47,534 bases of DNA from a bacterium (GCA_030684695.1 JAUXXX010000116.1:1-47534), one strand, 5' to 3'; counted from the first letter of the stretch, positions 7,654-18,004 are shown. Program-made: numbers and translations. The notes: a model not told the origin generated them from the letters alone.

Positions 7654-8745
7654 CTACATTGCAATCTTTTCCATGAATGCTCGCCATTTTATATACTTGA
7701 GATCAGAAGGCGATTGTACAAGAAAAGCATCCTTCATTTCCATGCTTCTGCTATGTAGTACTTGTGCGATAAGTTCTTTATCTTTTGTTAACAGATTGAG
7801 TTCTCCTAAATGATAAAATCCTTTGTTATTTAGATTCGCTGAGCCAATACAAAGAGAATCATCACTTAATAAAAACTTCGCATGAATCATTTGTTTTGCC
7901 AAACGAATTGTTACTTGTTTTTGATTGTGTTCGTACAATTCTTTGAGCATTTTTCGATTGTAATCTGTTTGAATATTAGCAAACTCAGAAGTTAGTATGT
8001 CGATACTCACGCCTCGATTGGCAGCTTTTTTGAGGGCATCTTGAGATGCTTTGGATCCAAAGTACGCCATGGTAATGATAATCTTTTCTTTGGCTTCATT
8101 GATCAACTGAAGCATCGTTGGAGCTATTTCTATTTTAGGATGTTGATTTACAACAAACCTGAGGTTGGGAATATCAACAGTTTCTTTTTTTACGTAGTAT
8201 CGAATAAACTGGGACACCACTTCTTTTGAATGTATCATAATCATATAATCGTGATATCTTCGATTAAGGTAATCGACGGTGTGCTCTTTATCTTCAATAT
8301 TGATTCCACCCAATACTAATAACTCTTCATCAAAAATATAAAACTTCGAGTGGTCTTTTAGAACTTTTTTGTAATTGATTTGTACCTTGGAAGAACGAAT
8401 GAAATCTTCAAGTAAAGGGTTTGGTCGTTGGACATATCCTGAGGGCTTATTCATCGGATAGGCATGATCTAAGAGCCATGTTTGCCAAAGCGATTGCCAC
8501 GTATAGGGCTTATGAAAAAGACTTTGTTTGCTTTCTTCCCCTTTTTCTAACACTTCGGCGTATCGGTCTTTGTCGATTCGAATGTGAACACCACGCAAGG
8601 ATGCTTGATACAAATGTGATAATACTTCGTTTCCAATGGCATCGTCTCTCCACACAAACATTTTAATCCAAATGGAATGCTTTGCTTGATCAATACAAGA
8701 TAGAATCATCGGGAATGCTTCTTTTCCATTGTGTAGTAATCGCAT
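7654..8745 (-). CDS. Phospholipase D/cardiolipin synthase-type phosphatidyltransferase
   Basis: 363 residues with two HKD motifs: HSKFYIFD (His132, Lys134, Asp139) and HAKFLLSD (His288, Lys290, Asp295), each followed by GG/GSxN-type residues. This is the two-domain arrangement of bacterial cardiolipin synthases. It lacks the two N-terminal membrane spans of typical Cls proteins and starts directly with the PLD fold, so it may be peripheral or use another substrate. The start has an AAGGAG SD that overlaps the ltaS stop region, so it is in one operon with ltaS. Possible roles are cardiolipin synthesis or remodelling of phosphatidylglycerol consumed by LtaS. Confidence 0.85.
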   Translation of the reverse strand: MRLLHNGKEAFPMILSCIDQAKHSIWIKMFVWRDDAIGNEVLSHLYQASLRGVHIRIDKDRYAEVLEKGEESKQSLFHKPYTWQSLWQTWLLDHAYPMNKPSGYVQRPNPLLEDFIRSSKVQINYKKVLKDHSKFYIFDEELLVLGGINIEDKEHTVDYLNRRYHDYMIMIHSKEVVSQFIRYYVKKETVDIPNLRFVVNQHPKIEIAPTMLQLINEAKEKIIITMAYFGSKASQDALKKAANRGVSIDILTSEFANIQTDYNRKMLKELYEHNQKQVTIRLAKQMIHAKFLLSDDSLCIGSANLNNKGFYHLGELNLLTKDKELIAQVLHSRSMEMKDAFLVQSPSDLKYIKWRAFMEKIAM

Positions 8746-8756
8746 CGTTTCACTCC

Positions 8757-10706
8757 TTAGATAAGCCTGAAATACTGTCCTTTGAGTAGTAAATCATTGA
8801 GATTCTTTTTCCGAAAAAACTCGGTAGTAATGGCATCCATCTGCTCTTTTGTTAGTGAATTGCGAGGAAATACAAGATTTCGTGTCGCACTGATATAAAA
8901 GGAATCTCCTGCAATATCAAAGGTTTGAGGATTGTAGGCAACGGTGGAATAGGGACTTAATGCATCCACTCCAAAAAAGTACCGAATGGGTAAGTCAAAC
9001 AAATTGGCAACGGTCCGTTTGATGTCTACTTGACTACGAACTTTGGAAGTAATGATGTTTTCAAACGTTGTGTTGGGAGAATAAATAATCAAAGGAACAC
9101 TGTGAAGCATTTCTTGAAAGGACTGATTATCCATCTTACCAAATACCAACTCGATGTCTTGATAGGTCAATCCAGAAGTATGGTCCCCATACATGATAAA
9201 CACGGTATCGTTGAAGAAGTCTGTTTCTTGTAAGTCTTCAAATAAGACTTGTAAATCTTGGTCTAAGCGATAAAAATAGTCAAAACTATTGGAAATCATG
9301 GTGTTTGATCGGATTCCCCAATCATTCAAATTCGTATACCCTTCTTGAGGAAAATACGGCAAATGAGACACTGTGGCTAAAAGTAACATGAAGAATGGAT
9401 CGGTTTGAGTCATCATTTTGTCTTTGGCAAAACGGAATACCGTTAGGTCATCGGTCCATCCATTGATTTGATTTAGTCTTAGGGGATCAATTTGTTCTGT
9501 CCCATATGATTCATCAAATCCCATGAGCGGATGAACATTGACTCGGTCATAAAAGGATGTTGGAGACCCATGAACAGCGATGTTTGTATAACCAACAGAG
9601 GCAAATAACTTTGGTAAAGTCTCGATTCCTGGTGTAACATGGTCAAAATATGAAACAGTAAATCCCGTTGGATACATCCCTGTTAAGGCAGCGAATTCGG
9701 CATCTGTGGTTTTCCCAATTCCATTGGAAGCATAAAATTTATTAAAAAATAAGACATCCTCTTGTAAGACAAGATTCGATAAGAATGGAAGTACCTTTTG
9801 GCCATTGGATTCAAGCCCGAGGTAAAACGTGTTCAAACTTTCTAGTTGGATAAGAACCAAATTTTTACCAGCAAACATCCCATGAAAGGGACTATCTTCA
9901 TCGGTATAAGTGCATGATAGATCATAACATGGATTCATAATTTCGTTTGCAATAAATTCATCCAATGCTTGACGTTGTTGCTGTGTATAAACAAGTTCAC
10001 TTCGAGATACATACGCCACAATTTCAGAGATATAATAGTGAAAAGCCCCCATGGTTTGGACACCATATAAAGCAACGCGGTGTTGGTTAAAATATTCATG
10101 CGTATCCTTTTTAAGAATCGATGCATTCATGCCAGATATTGATATCAGTGCAAATCCAACGATTATGAGTGCAGCTCCTTGTCGTTTCTTTGGGGCAGAG
10201 TGGACCCAAAATACAGGACGTTCCTTGATGTCTTTTCGTAAGACAAAATGATTATATAATACGATGATGACGATTGGTAACAACGTCACAAATTGTGCTT
10301 CATAAAAAATCATTTTAAAGGTTGTGATTGTTAATTGAAGTGCCATCTCTGAGGCCGGATTTGAAAAGTTTTGAATGATGTAAAACGAGAAAAAAGACCC
10401 GTAGTAAAAGACATACACTTTTAACAAGAAAACCATAATGGATAATAGAATAGTCGAAAACGTCAACCATCGAAGAATTGTCTTTTTTTGATTGGATAAC
10501 AAAAAGACTGCCGCACAAAAAAAGGCTAATACGGCAGTATTACCAAAAAATGCATTGATGTTTCCCACTAATCCAACGTCAAAAGGATTCATGTTGTGAT
10601 TGATCGCGGGAGCTAAGATAAAAAAGGCGTTAAATATGTGAATACTGAAGAATAAGATGATATAAATTCTCCAACGCCAAAATTCTTGCTTGATTTCTTT
10701 GGTCAT
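8757..10706 (-). CDS. ltaS: Lipoteichoic acid synthase-type sulfatase-fold enzyme
   Basis: 649 residues: five membrane spans (about 13-33, 53-71, 79-101, 135-152, 177-195), then an extracellular sulfatase-fold domain. Metal and nucleophile residues match S. aureus LtaS: Glu289 in LIQLES, Thr333 in GIGKTTDAEF and Asp508-His509 in YGDHTSG. LtaS polymerises glycerol phosphate from phosphatidylglycerol on the outer face of the membrane. It may instead be a paralogue or primase, since substrate cannot be read from sequence. Start ATG 10706 follows an AGGAC SD, 11 nt after dtd. The PLD-type gene follows after 11 nt. Confidence 0.85.
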   Translation of the reverse strand: MTKEIKQEFWRWRIYIILFFSIHIFNAFFILAPAINHNMNPFDVGLVGNINAFFGNTAVLAFFCAAVFLLSNQKKTILRWLTFSTILLSIMVFLLKVYVFYYGSFFSFYIIQNFSNPASEMALQLTITTFKMIFYEAQFVTLLPIVIIVLYNHFVLRKDIKERPVFWVHSAPKKRQGAALIIVGFALISISGMNASILKKDTHEYFNQHRVALYGVQTMGAFHYYISEIVAYVSRSELVYTQQQRQALDEFIANEIMNPCYDLSCTYTDEDSPFHGMFAGKNLVLIQLESLNTFYLGLESNGQKVLPFLSNLVLQEDVLFFNKFYASNGIGKTTDAEFAALTGMYPTGFTVSYFDHVTPGIETLPKLFASVGYTNIAVHGSPTSFYDRVNVHPLMGFDESYGTEQIDPLRLNQINGWTDDLTVFRFAKDKMMTQTDPFFMLLLATVSHLPYFPQEGYTNLNDWGIRSNTMISNSFDYFYRLDQDLQVLFEDLQETDFFNDTVFIMYGDHTSGLTYQDIELVFGKMDNQSFQEMLHSVPLIIYSPNTTFENIITSKVRSQVDIKRTVANLFDLPIRYFFGVDALSPYSTVAYNPQTFDIAGDSFYISATRNLVFPRNSLTKEQMDAITTEFFRKKNLNDLLLKGQYFRLI

Positions 10707-10717
10707 AACTGTCCTCG

Positions 10718-11161
10718 CTAGGGTCGTTGCAATAAAATAGTTACCGGTCCATCATTGACAAGATGAACCATCATATGTTCTCCAAAAACACCTTCTTGCA
10801 CATCGATGCCATACTCCAAACGCAATACTTGATTGAAGTATTGAAACAGTGGCAACGCCACTTCTCCTTTGGCGGCTTGGGTAAAGGAGGGCCGGTTGCC
10901 CTCACTTGCATCTCCATACAAAGTAAATTGAGAGATCGACAATATCTGCCCATTCACATGATGAATGGAATGATTCAATTTCCCTTGCTCATCTTCAAAG
11001 ATTCGCAAAGAGGCAACTTTTTTGGCTAAATATTCCACTTCTTTTAAGGTATCTGATAGACAAATCCCAACCAGTAACACATAACCTCGTTTGATTTGTC
11101 CAACGACTTGATTGTGGACTTCTACGGATGCAGATGTTACACGCTGTACGACGATTTTCAT
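10718..11161 (-). CDS. dtd: D-aminoacyl-tRNA deacylase
   Basis: 147 residues from ATG 11159-11161, which overlaps the rel stop by one base (TAATG). A TTG start two codons earlier is less likely. Signatures are MKIVVQRV at the N-terminus, [18 protein letters not shown], and [10 protein letters not shown] at the C-terminus with the cis-Pro chirality-checking loop. It hydrolyses D-amino acids, and glycine from tRNA-Ala, as a homodimer. Translationally coupled to rel, as in many Bacillota. Confidence 0.95.
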   Translation of the reverse strand: MKIVVQRVTSASVEVHNQVVGQIKRGYVLLVGICLSDTLKEVEYLAKKVASLRIFEDEQGKLNHSIHHVNGQILSISQFTLYGDASEGNRPSFTQAAKGEVALPLFQYFNQVLRLEYGIDVQEGVFGEHMMVHLVNDGPVTILLQRP

Positions 11162-13344
11162 TAGCAAACCCGCTCAATCGAGTAAACACCCTTGATTTTT
11201 TGAATGTTTAACAACACAGAATCGAGTTCCATGAGGTTACCCACTTCCACTTTCAGCTTAATCAACCCTTCTTTGGATCGATTCACTTGTGCACTCACTT
11301 GATTGAGTTTTCCTTTGGATGACGTAACAGAATTGATAATTTCTGCTAAAATATTGTCCCGGTTTAATACAGTAATCCGCAAATTGGTTTCGTATTTCTT
11401 GGTGGTAGATTCTCCCCAAAATACATCGAGCAAACGATCCTTAATAAAGGTTTCCACGTTTTTACATTCCACACGATGAACGACAATTCCGGTTCCTTTG
11501 GTCACATAGCCCACAATGTCATCTCCCATGATTGGTGTACAACAGTTGGCTAATTTAACAGAAGGATTGGTCAAGCCTTCCACGATAATATTTATATCGT
11601 CATGAAGAGTTCTTAGTTTTCCTGAACGCTTTTGTTCCGGCGTTTTGTTGATTTCTGCAATCAACATTTCCTCTGTCACAATTTCTTTTCCGGTCAAGTG
11701 ATTGATGGCAGAAATCGGTGACATGATATTTTTACCGATTTCATAATACAAGTCTTCAATCGACTTAATCCCTTTGTTTTCAAACAAATCCTTGCATTGT
11801 TTGTCCGATAGTGTCAGGATGATATGTCTCGAAGCAACTTCTTTTTCCAGTTCCTCTTTCCCTTTCGAAATTAAGAAATCACGTCGTTGTTTGTTTAAGA
11901 AGTTCTTAATTTTACTCCGAGCATTTGATGTTTTTGCTAATTTTAACCAGTTATCGTTGGGACCTACGGCATTTTGCGAGGTCTTGATTTCGACCACATC
12001 GCCGGTTTTTAATGTGTAGTCGAGTGGCACAATTTTGCCATTCACAATCGCTCCAACGGTTTTCTCACCAATTTTTGTATGAATGCGGAAAGCAAAGTCC
12101 AAAGGAGTTGCTCCGGCAGACAAATCGATAATGTCTCCATTGGGAGTGAATACATAGACGTTTGCATTTAAGATGTCGTCTGTAAAGATATTGAGCAGGT
12201 CTTCTTCTGAATTGGATTCTTCGGTATATTTAATCAACTCAGAATACCAACGTAATTTTGAAGAAACGATGTCTTCAATGCTTTTTCTTGAACTGGATTG
12301 ATGCTCTTTGTAAGCCCAATGAGCAGCGACCCCTTTTTCTGCGATTTCATCCATTTGTTTGGTTCTAATTTGAATCTCATAAATCTTCCCATGCGAAACG
12401 ACCGTGGTATGTAACGACTGATACATGTTTGGTTTTGGCATGGCAATATAGTCTTTGAACCGTCCTGGCACTGGTATAAATTTGGAATGAACAATTCCAA
12501 TTGCGCGGTAGCAATCTGAAATCGTATCAACGATGATTCGAAGAGCTAATAAGTCGTTAATTTCTTCAAATTCTAAATGTTTCATCGTCATTTTGCGGTA
12601 GACGGAATAGATGTTTTTGATTCGTCCAGCAATTTGAAAATGGAAGTTTTCAATTTTAAGTAATTCCTCTAAATCTTTGTTCATTTGCTTCACATCAAAT
12701 TCACGTTGCCCTTTTTGATCACGAATCAAACGTGCGATTTGTCCAAATTCTTCCGGATACAAATGTTTAAACGCCAAATCTTCTAACTCTGCTTTTAAGC
12801 GATACATCCCCAAACGATGGGCAATTGGTGTAAAAATGTCCAGTGTTTCACGACTGATACGAAGGCGTCGTTCAGAGTCTAAATGAGATAAGGTGCGCAT
12901 GTTATTCAAGCGATCGGCTAATTTTACAAAAATAACCCGAATGTCTTTGGCCATGGCAAGTACCATCTTTTGATGGTTTTTCACTTGAACGGAGGCTTTG
13001 GTTCCTTCGTATGTTAATAAATGAAGTTTGGTAAGTCCTTCCACAATGTCAGCCACTTCTTCGCCAAATAGTTGCTTGACTTCATCGTATTTGGTATCGG
13101 TATCTTCTAAAATATCGTGCAAAAGTCCCGATACAATTGTAATCGGGTCCACTTGATATTCAGCTAAGGTCACCGCAACATCCACAGGATGGACAATGTA
13201 AGGCTGTCCGGACTTTCTTAATTGGGTGGAGTGCCGGTCATAGGCAAAATCATACGCTTTGCGAATGAAATCGAGATGATCTTGCTTGGTTAAATATGGA
13301 CTTATGGCTTTGGCTAAAAGTTCATATGTTTGCTCTTTAATCAT
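11161..13344 (-). CDS. rel: Bifunctional (p)ppGpp synthetase/hydrolase
   Basis: 727 residues with the full long RSH layout: HD hydrolase domain (His52, His76-Asp77, EDT 80-82), synthetase domain with [20 protein letters not shown] (about 290), TGS domain (about 390-450), a Cys-containing conserved region ([14 protein letters not shown]), and a C-terminal ACT domain. Both catalytic sites look intact, so it should make and degrade ppGpp. Start ATG 13344 has an AGGAGGGAGG SD. Followed without gap by dtd and preceded by apt. Confidence 0.96.
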   Translation of the reverse strand: MIKEQTYELLAKAISPYLTKQDHLDFIRKAYDFAYDRHSTQLRKSGQPYIVHPVDVAVTLAEYQVDPITIVSGLLHDILEDTDTKYDEVKQLFGEEVADIVEGLTKLHLLTYEGTKASVQVKNHQKMVLAMAKDIRVIFVKLADRLNNMRTLSHLDSERRLRISRETLDIFTPIAHRLGMYRLKAELEDLAFKHLYPEEFGQIARLIRDQKGQREFDVKQMNKDLEELLKIENFHFQIAGRIKNIYSVYRKMTMKHLEFEEINDLLALRIIVDTISDCYRAIGIVHSKFIPVPGRFKDYIAMPKPNMYQSLHTTVVSHGKIYEIQIRTKQMDEIAEKGVAAHWAYKEHQSSSRKSIEDIVSSKLRWYSELIKYTEESNSEEDLLNIFTDDILNANVYVFTPNGDIIDLSAGATPLDFAFRIHTKIGEKTVGAIVNGKIVPLDYTLKTGDVVEIKTSQNAVGPNDNWLKLAKTSNARSKIKNFLNKQRRDFLISKGKEELEKEVASRHIILTLSDKQCKDLFENKGIKSIEDLYYEIGKNIMSPISAINHLTGKEIVTEEMLIAEINKTPEQKRSGKLRTLHDDINIIVEGLTNPSVKLANCCTPIMGDDIVGYVTKGTGIVVHRVECKNVETFIKDRLLDVFWGESTTKKYETNLRITVLNRDNILAEIINSVTSSKGKLNQVSAQVNRSKEGLIKLKVEVGNLMELDSVLLNIQKIKGVYSIERVC

Positions 13345-13383
13345 GGCAATCCTCCCTCCTATAAATAGTTATAAACTAGGTTT

Positions 13384-13896
13384 TTAGTATTGAATTAACG
13401 CTTTGATCGGATAGTTTTTGATTTTATCGCGTCCGTGAAGGTCAAGTAGTTCGATTAAAAACCCTACCCCAACCACTTCACCGCCCGCTGCTTCAATCAA
13501 CCGAATGGTTGCTTCAATGGTACCACCAGTAGCGAGTAAATCGTCTATGATGACGACTTTTTGTCCGGGTTGAATCGCGTCTTCATGAATGCAAAGCGTG
13601 TTTTTACCGTATTCTAAGTCATAATCAAACTGAATGACTTTACGTGGAAGCTTGCCTGGCTTACGAACAGGGACAAATCCAGCTTTTAATGCATAAGCTA
13701 CTGGACTACCAATGATAAAACCTCTGGCGTCAGGTCCTACGACCACATTCGCTCCTACGTTTGAAGCAAAACTTGCAAGTTCTTCAATGGCTTGGTGAAA
13801 AGCGGCCCCATTGCCAATGAGCGTGGTGATGTCTTTAAATTGAATGCCTGGAATTGGAAAATCAGGTACATTTTTAATATAGTCTTCGAATCGCAT
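13384..13896 (-). CDS. apt: Adenine phosphoribosyltransferase
   Basis: 170 residues from ATG 13894-13896, with GGGAGG 8 nt before it; an in-frame TTG at 13911 is rejected because it sits at the SD. The PRPP-binding motif is KVVIIDDLLATGGTI (about 113-127), and the N-terminal FPIPGIQFKDIT block is typical of Apt. It salvages adenine to AMP in the cytoplasm. Only 2 nt separate it from recJ. The order recJ-apt-rel is a classical Bacillota arrangement linking purine salvage with ppGpp metabolism. Confidence 0.96.
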   Translation of the reverse strand: MRFEDYIKNVPDFPIPGIQFKDITTLIGNGAAFHQAIEELASFASNVGANVVVGPDARGFIIGSPVAYALKAGFVPVRKPGKLPRKVIQFDYDLEYGKNTLCIHEDAIQPGQKVVIIDDLLATGGTIEATIRLIEAAGGEVVGVGFLIELLDLHGRDKIKNYPIKALIQY

Positions 13897-13898
13897 AG

Positions 13899-16004
13899 TT
13901 AAGCCTCCCAATAGTGGTTGAATAGTGATTTTAAAGTGGATTCATCAGATTGATACAAATCGATAATGAAATCCGCACTTTTTTTGAATCGTTGAAACGC
14001 AGGAGATTGTTCGAGGTCTTGTTTTAAATAGGTGGGTAGGTAGTGAATGGATCCATCCACAATGGAAATAAGTTTCATTTGGACAAACACTTCTAATAGT
14101 GCTTTCAAGAGTGTACTATGAATGCCAGTTTTTTGTTGAAGAACACTCATTGGAATTGTTTTATTTGTTTGTACAAACCTGTATAACTCTCCAAGCCCTA
14201 CTCGGTTGCTGTACTTGATTAAGTCGTGGTAAAAGTGTGCAGGAGTTAACCATACGGTTTGGAGTTCTTCTTTGTGAATTTTTTTGAAGATATCTGGATT
14301 TGATAATAATACTAAGTCATTGATGACATACGGTTCTTGAGTAATCCCACATTGGTATGCGGCTTGTGAGTATACACTTGGCTGACGAAAATCAATCAAC
14401 TGGAAATGAGTACATCGCAAGTCTTTGATCATAATTTGGAGTCGTTGAGTATTTTTCCATGAATTCACATTCAAGCCACCTACAATATCGACTTTGTCGC
14501 CAATGTTTAGTAAGTAATAATACTCTAAACTATTAAACAAGACTGCATCATACATCTTTAAGCCATCACTAACCACTAGTTTGGTGTGCTTATCGGTCAT
14601 CGAAGTTTTTGATTTTACTGTGAGTCCTTGAAGCAAGAATTTTGCGGTAAAAAAGGAGTATGTTTCAAGTTGAACAATGGTTTTGATTTCGATGTCTTTC
14701 AATAAAACTTCCATGTCTACTCGTAAAACTGGTTTTGTATATGCTTTTTTAGATTGATTCAATCGTGCTTTTAAGAGTGGAATCGACAATTGTGGCAACT
14801 GAAAGCCCGCTGCTTGGGAGTGTCCACCGAATCGTGATAACAAATCTTGGGCAAGCTGTAACAAATCCAACGCATTGTCATCGCCAAACGCTCTCATCGA
14901 GCCTTTGCCAACACCTTGATCATCGACGTAAATCACACAAGTGGTCTTTTGATATTTTTCCACCAATTTTTGGGCACAAATTCCAATGATGCCTTCATGG
15001 AGTAAAGGACTTGCGACTACGATTACCCCATCCAAGGGATCCAGAAGCGTTTCGCAAAGAGCATAGGCATCGTCTGTAATTTCTTTTCGATGGGAATGAT
15101 GAAGTTCCATTTCAAGAATTAATTTATTCGCTTCTGATTCTTGAGTGGAAGTTAACAGTCTCACCGCATCCTTGGCTTTGTTCATCCGTCCCGAAGAATT
15201 GATCTTCGGAGCAATTTTAAAAGCGATGGCGGTTTCGTTAATGATATCTAAATGGGAGTGTTGAAGTATTTTTCGCAATCCCAAATTTTTTGTTTTCTTT
15301 AATTGAGCAATTCCTAAATTGATCATCGCTTGGTTTTCATCGATGAGCGGCATCATATCTGCAATGGTTCCAATCATTACTAGATCCAGCAAATCATCTG
15401 CATCATCTTCTAACACTGCACAGGCAAGTTTATATGCAACACCAACCCCTGCTAAGTCTTTAAAGGGATAGTGTGGGGATAATTTCGGGTGAATGATCGC
15501 ATACGCTTGTGGAATGGTTTCTTTTGGTTCGTGGTGATCCGTTATAATGACATCAATGCCATTTTCTTGCAATAATGCTACTTCGTTGACACAGGTAATA
15601 CCATTGTCGACCGTGATGACCAAGGAGGCACCTTGTGAAATGATATCTTGGGCAGCACGCATGTTTAATCCATAACCATCTAAAAATCGGTCAGGCAAAT
15701 CAAACTCAACACATGCATTCAACTTTTTGAGTGCTCTGATAAGTACGGATAACGAAGTAATCCCATCACAGTCGTAGTCCCCATAAACAACAATCTTTTC
15801 GCTTGCTGAAATGGCTTTTAGAATTCGTTCTTTGGCTTTTTGTATGTCATGTAACAAGCTATGATGATGCATGGCTTCTTTTCCTCTTGAAAAGAACTCA
15901 TGTAAATCATCAATTTGTCTGTTCTTCAAGATATGTGAAAAGACATCCTTGTCTTTGACAAGTCCATCTACCAACACTTCCCAGTTATACTTCGCCTCTA
16001 GCAT
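13899..16004 (-). CDS. recJ: Single-stranded-DNA-specific exonuclease
   Basis: 701 residues. DHH-family catalytic motifs are VVYGDYDCDGITS (Asp76, Asp78), TVDNGI (about 131) and VIITDHHEP (Asp156-His158). The DHHA1 motif near GGHSQAAGFQ is also present, followed by an OB fold and the C-terminal extension seen in Bacillota RecJ. It degrades single-stranded DNA 5' to 3' in recombination and repair, and probably works with RecO (32816). Start ATG 16002-16004 has a GGTGATG SD. Confidence 0.95.
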   Translation of the reverse strand: MLEAKYNWEVLVDGLVKDKDVFSHILKNRQIDDLHEFFSRGKEAMHHHSLLHDIQKAKERILKAISASEKIVVYGDYDCDGITSLSVLIRALKKLNACVEFDLPDRFLDGYGLNMRAAQDIISQGASLVITVDNGITCVNEVALLQENGIDVIITDHHEPKETIPQAYAIIHPKLSPHYPFKDLAGVGVAYKLACAVLEDDADDLLDLVMIGTIADMMPLIDENQAMINLGIAQLKKTKNLGLRKILQHSHLDIINETAIAFKIAPKINSSGRMNKAKDAVRLLTSTQESEANKLILEMELHHSHRKEITDDAYALCETLLDPLDGVIVVASPLLHEGIIGICAQKLVEKYQKTTCVIYVDDQGVGKGSMRAFGDDNALDLLQLAQDLLSRFGGHSQAAGFQLPQLSIPLLKARLNQSKKAYTKPVLRVDMEVLLKDIEIKTIVQLETYSFFTAKFLLQGLTVKSKTSMTDKHTKLVVSDGLKMYDAVLFNSLEYYYLLNIGDKVDIVGGLNVNSWKNTQRLQIMIKDLRCTHFQLIDFRQPSVYSQAAYQCGITQEPYVINDLVLLSNPDIFKKIHKEELQTVWLTPAHFYHDLIKYSNRVGLGELYRFVQTNKTIPMSVLQQKTGIHSTLLKALLEVFVQMKLISIVDGSIHYLPTYLKQDLEQSPAFQRFKKSADFIIDLYQSDESTLKSLFNHYWEA

Positions 16005-16031
16005 TTCATCACCATTTTCTATACTTTAAAT

Positions 16032-16037
16032 ATTATA
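16032..16037 (-). promoter_or_regulatory. Possible -10 element before recJ
   Basis: Minus-strand TATAAT with flanking AT-rich DNA, 28 nt before the recJ start; the -35 (TAGCCA at 17 nt) is poor and overlaps the nadC stop. A weak internal promoter for recJ-apt-rel is possible. Confidence 0.35.
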
Positions 16038-16057
16038 CTCTTTTTGATTTGATTTGG

Positions 16058-16900
16058 CTATATTGCTTCCATCTTTTTAGAAAAGCGAAGTGAGATATCT
16101 AAGGAGGAATACGAATGGGTAAGAGCTCCCACAGAAATCATGTCAACGCCAACTTCTGCAACTTCTTTGATTCGTTCTAGCACCATATTTCCTGAAGCTT
16201 CGATGATCTTATTTGCATGGTTTTGACGAACACATTCTTTCATCAGCGATGTGCTCATGTTGTCTAGCATGATGATATCTGCTGAAGTTTGTTGAGCTTC
16301 CATAAACTGAGCGAGTGACTCGACTTCAACTTCAATCAACATATCTTCGTTTACTTGTTGTCGTACTTTTTCAACGGCTTGGCTCAGACTTGAACACGCC
16401 GCAATATGGTTGTCTTTTAACATGACCATGGTCGATAAATTCAAGCGGTGGTTACAACCTCCACCATCTAATACTGCCTGACGTTGAATCACCCTAAGCG
16501 TTGGTGTTGTTTTACGTGTGTCATAAATCGATGCTTTGGTACCCCCTGTTTCAAGTACATAACGATGAGTCATGGTAGCGATCCCTGACATCCGTTGTAA
16601 GAAGTTTAAGGCAACGCGTTCCCCTTGTAATAAATACTTGGTTTTTCCATGAAGCTGTGCCAAAACTTCTCCTTTGGAAATGACGTCACGATCTTTTTTG
16701 TAAAAAGTGATCGAGATGAATGGGTCCACTTGGCGATATACTTCTTTGAACACTTCTACTCCAGATAAAATCCCATTTTCTTTGGCAATCAATGAAGCAC
16801 TCGATTCTTGGACATCAAACAAACATTCCGTCGAGATACAACCTTGTGGCATATCTTCTTTTAGGGCGCGTTTGATGATCGATTTCATTTGTTTATCCAT
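16058..16900 (-). CDS. nadC: Nicotinate-nucleotide pyrophosphorylase (carboxylating)
   Basis: 280 residues from ATG 16898-16900, placed 7 nt after AGGAG; the upstream ATG at 16906 is too close to the SD. Motifs include ERVALNFLQRMSGIAT, YDTRKTTPTLR, GGGCNHRLNL, MLKDNHI and the C-terminal VDMISVGALTHS, all diagnostic of quinolinate phosphoribosyltransferase. It converts quinolinate and PRPP to NaMN for NAD synthesis. No nadA or nadB is in the window. It directly follows the Fic-like winged-helix gene, with start and stop codons 2 nt apart, suggesting a local regulator-enzyme pair. Confidence 0.95.
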   Translation of the reverse strand: MDKQMKSIIKRALKEDMPQGCISTECLFDVQESSASLIAKENGILSGVEVFKEVYRQVDPFISITFYKKDRDVISKGEVLAQLHGKTKYLLQGERVALNFLQRMSGIATMTHRYVLETGGTKASIYDTRKTTPTLRVIQRQAVLDGGGCNHRLNLSTMVMLKDNHIAACSSLSQAVEKVRQQVNEDMLIEVEVESLAQFMEAQQTSADIIMLDNMSTSLMKECVRQNHANKIIEASGNMVLERIKEVAEVGVDMISVGALTHSYSSLDISLRFSKKMEAI

Positions 16901-16902
16901 GG

Positions 16903-17988
16903 TCATTCTCCTAAATCAAAGCCGATTTGTGTGGCTTTTTTCCCAGGTTTCACATAAAGCTTCATCCATTTTGCACTGCGACCTTTTCCAAGAGGGCGAA
17001 TCAGGTTGTTTGCTTGGAGTCTGGAAAAGGTTCGATTGATAGTGGAATCAGAGATCAGTGGGTGCTTTTGTCTAATGTCTTCTTTGGAAAACACTTCGGG
17101 TAGTTTATCAATGGTATTTTCGATATAATCAGACTTTGAGATTTCTAAGGTCGATTCGTATTCATGATCTCTGGCATAGACTGCTAAATCTTCATAAAGA
17201 CTATGGAACAACTTCATCAATAAACTATGAAAAGCAAAGGTGTCTGCGAAGCCTTGAGACCACTGTACTTTGGTTTTTACCAGTGAAGAAATCAACTCTG
17301 GCATATACAACTGTAATTTTTGAAAAAATGACATATAACGGAAGGCTATCACGCCTTGCTGAAGAGCTAACACATAGGTTAACAAGATGGTCATCGGAAG
17401 AATATCTTCGATTTTATAGAGGTTCATATTATAAAAGTCGATGAGAAAGTTGCTGGTAATATATAGCGATTCATATTCGTTTAGTTTTCGTACTTTGGTG
17501 GTTTTTTCGATCAATTCTTGAAGAAGTTCGCGTTTGGATGCAATCTCAGTAGATAATAAGGAATGCTTGGTGCGTTCCACTTTTTGAAAAGTCAATACAT
17601 CGTTTGAAAACACGTCTTGATAAAGGAGTTTTAACAATGCCGTTGTTTCCACTACGTTGAGTTCAAAGGGAGTCGCATTGGGTTGAAAAATCGTCTCAAA
17701 AATGTGGACGATGTTTTTGAATAATGTTTCGTTTTTGTTGCGTGAAATCGTGGAAGACAGCGTCAAGGACTTCATTCTCGATTCAGGAATACTACCTTTT
17801 TTATAAAAGAAGCATTTATAGAAATAGACGGCTTCTTTATGAGCATGATCGAGTAAAAGCGGAGCGAAATCTGCTTTTAATTGACGATCAAAGGCTTCGC
17901 CTCTTCCCATCTCGTAGTAGAGTTTCGCTGTTTGAACGATCACTTCACTTGGAATGATGGTTCGTTGAATATGCTGTATACAATTCAT
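16903..17988 (-). CDS. Degenerate Fic-like domain plus C-terminal winged helix; putative regulator
   Basis: 361 residues from ATG 17986-17988 with a weak GGTGAT SD; a GTG at 17997 is the alternative. The all-helical body has a Fic-like segment (about 195-265): a hydrophobic stretch, then FRYMSFFQKLQLYMPELISSL and a Trp/Phe-containing helix, resembling the part of Fic proteins after the active-site loop. The catalytic HPFx(D/E)GNGR loop itself is absent. The C-terminus (about 295-345) reads as a winged helix: FSKEDIRQKHPLISDSTINRTF, RLQANNLIRPLGKGRSAKW. Many Fic proteins end in such a domain. I infer a non-catalytic, DNA-binding sensor. Tight coupling to nadC suggests NAD-pathway control. The Fic relationship is by eye only. 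Confidence 0.5.
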   Translation of the reverse strand: MNCIQHIQRTIIPSEVIVQTAKLYYEMGRGEAFDRQLKADFAPLLLDHAHKEAVYFYKCFFYKKGSIPESRMKSLTLSSTISRNKNETLFKNIVHIFETIFQPNATPFELNVVETTALLKLLYQDVFSNDVLTFQKVERTKHSLLSTEIASKRELLQELIEKTTKVRKLNEYESLYITSNFLIDFYNMNLYKIEDILPMTILLTYVLALQQGVIAFRYMSFFQKLQLYMPELISSLVKTKVQWSQGFADTFAFHSLLMKLFHSLYEDLAVYARDHEYESTLEISKSDYIENTIDKLPEVFSKEDIRQKHPLISDSTINRTFSRLQANNLIRPLGKGRSAKWMKLYVKPGKKATQIGFDLGE

Positions 17989-18004
17989 TTTTATCACCGA
18001 TACT

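Noticed and set aside
7563-7664. N-terminal extension of acpP to 7664
   Set aside because: It would run through the acpP promoter and into the PLD gene, and has no SD. ATG 7562 has both a good SD and the expected protein length.
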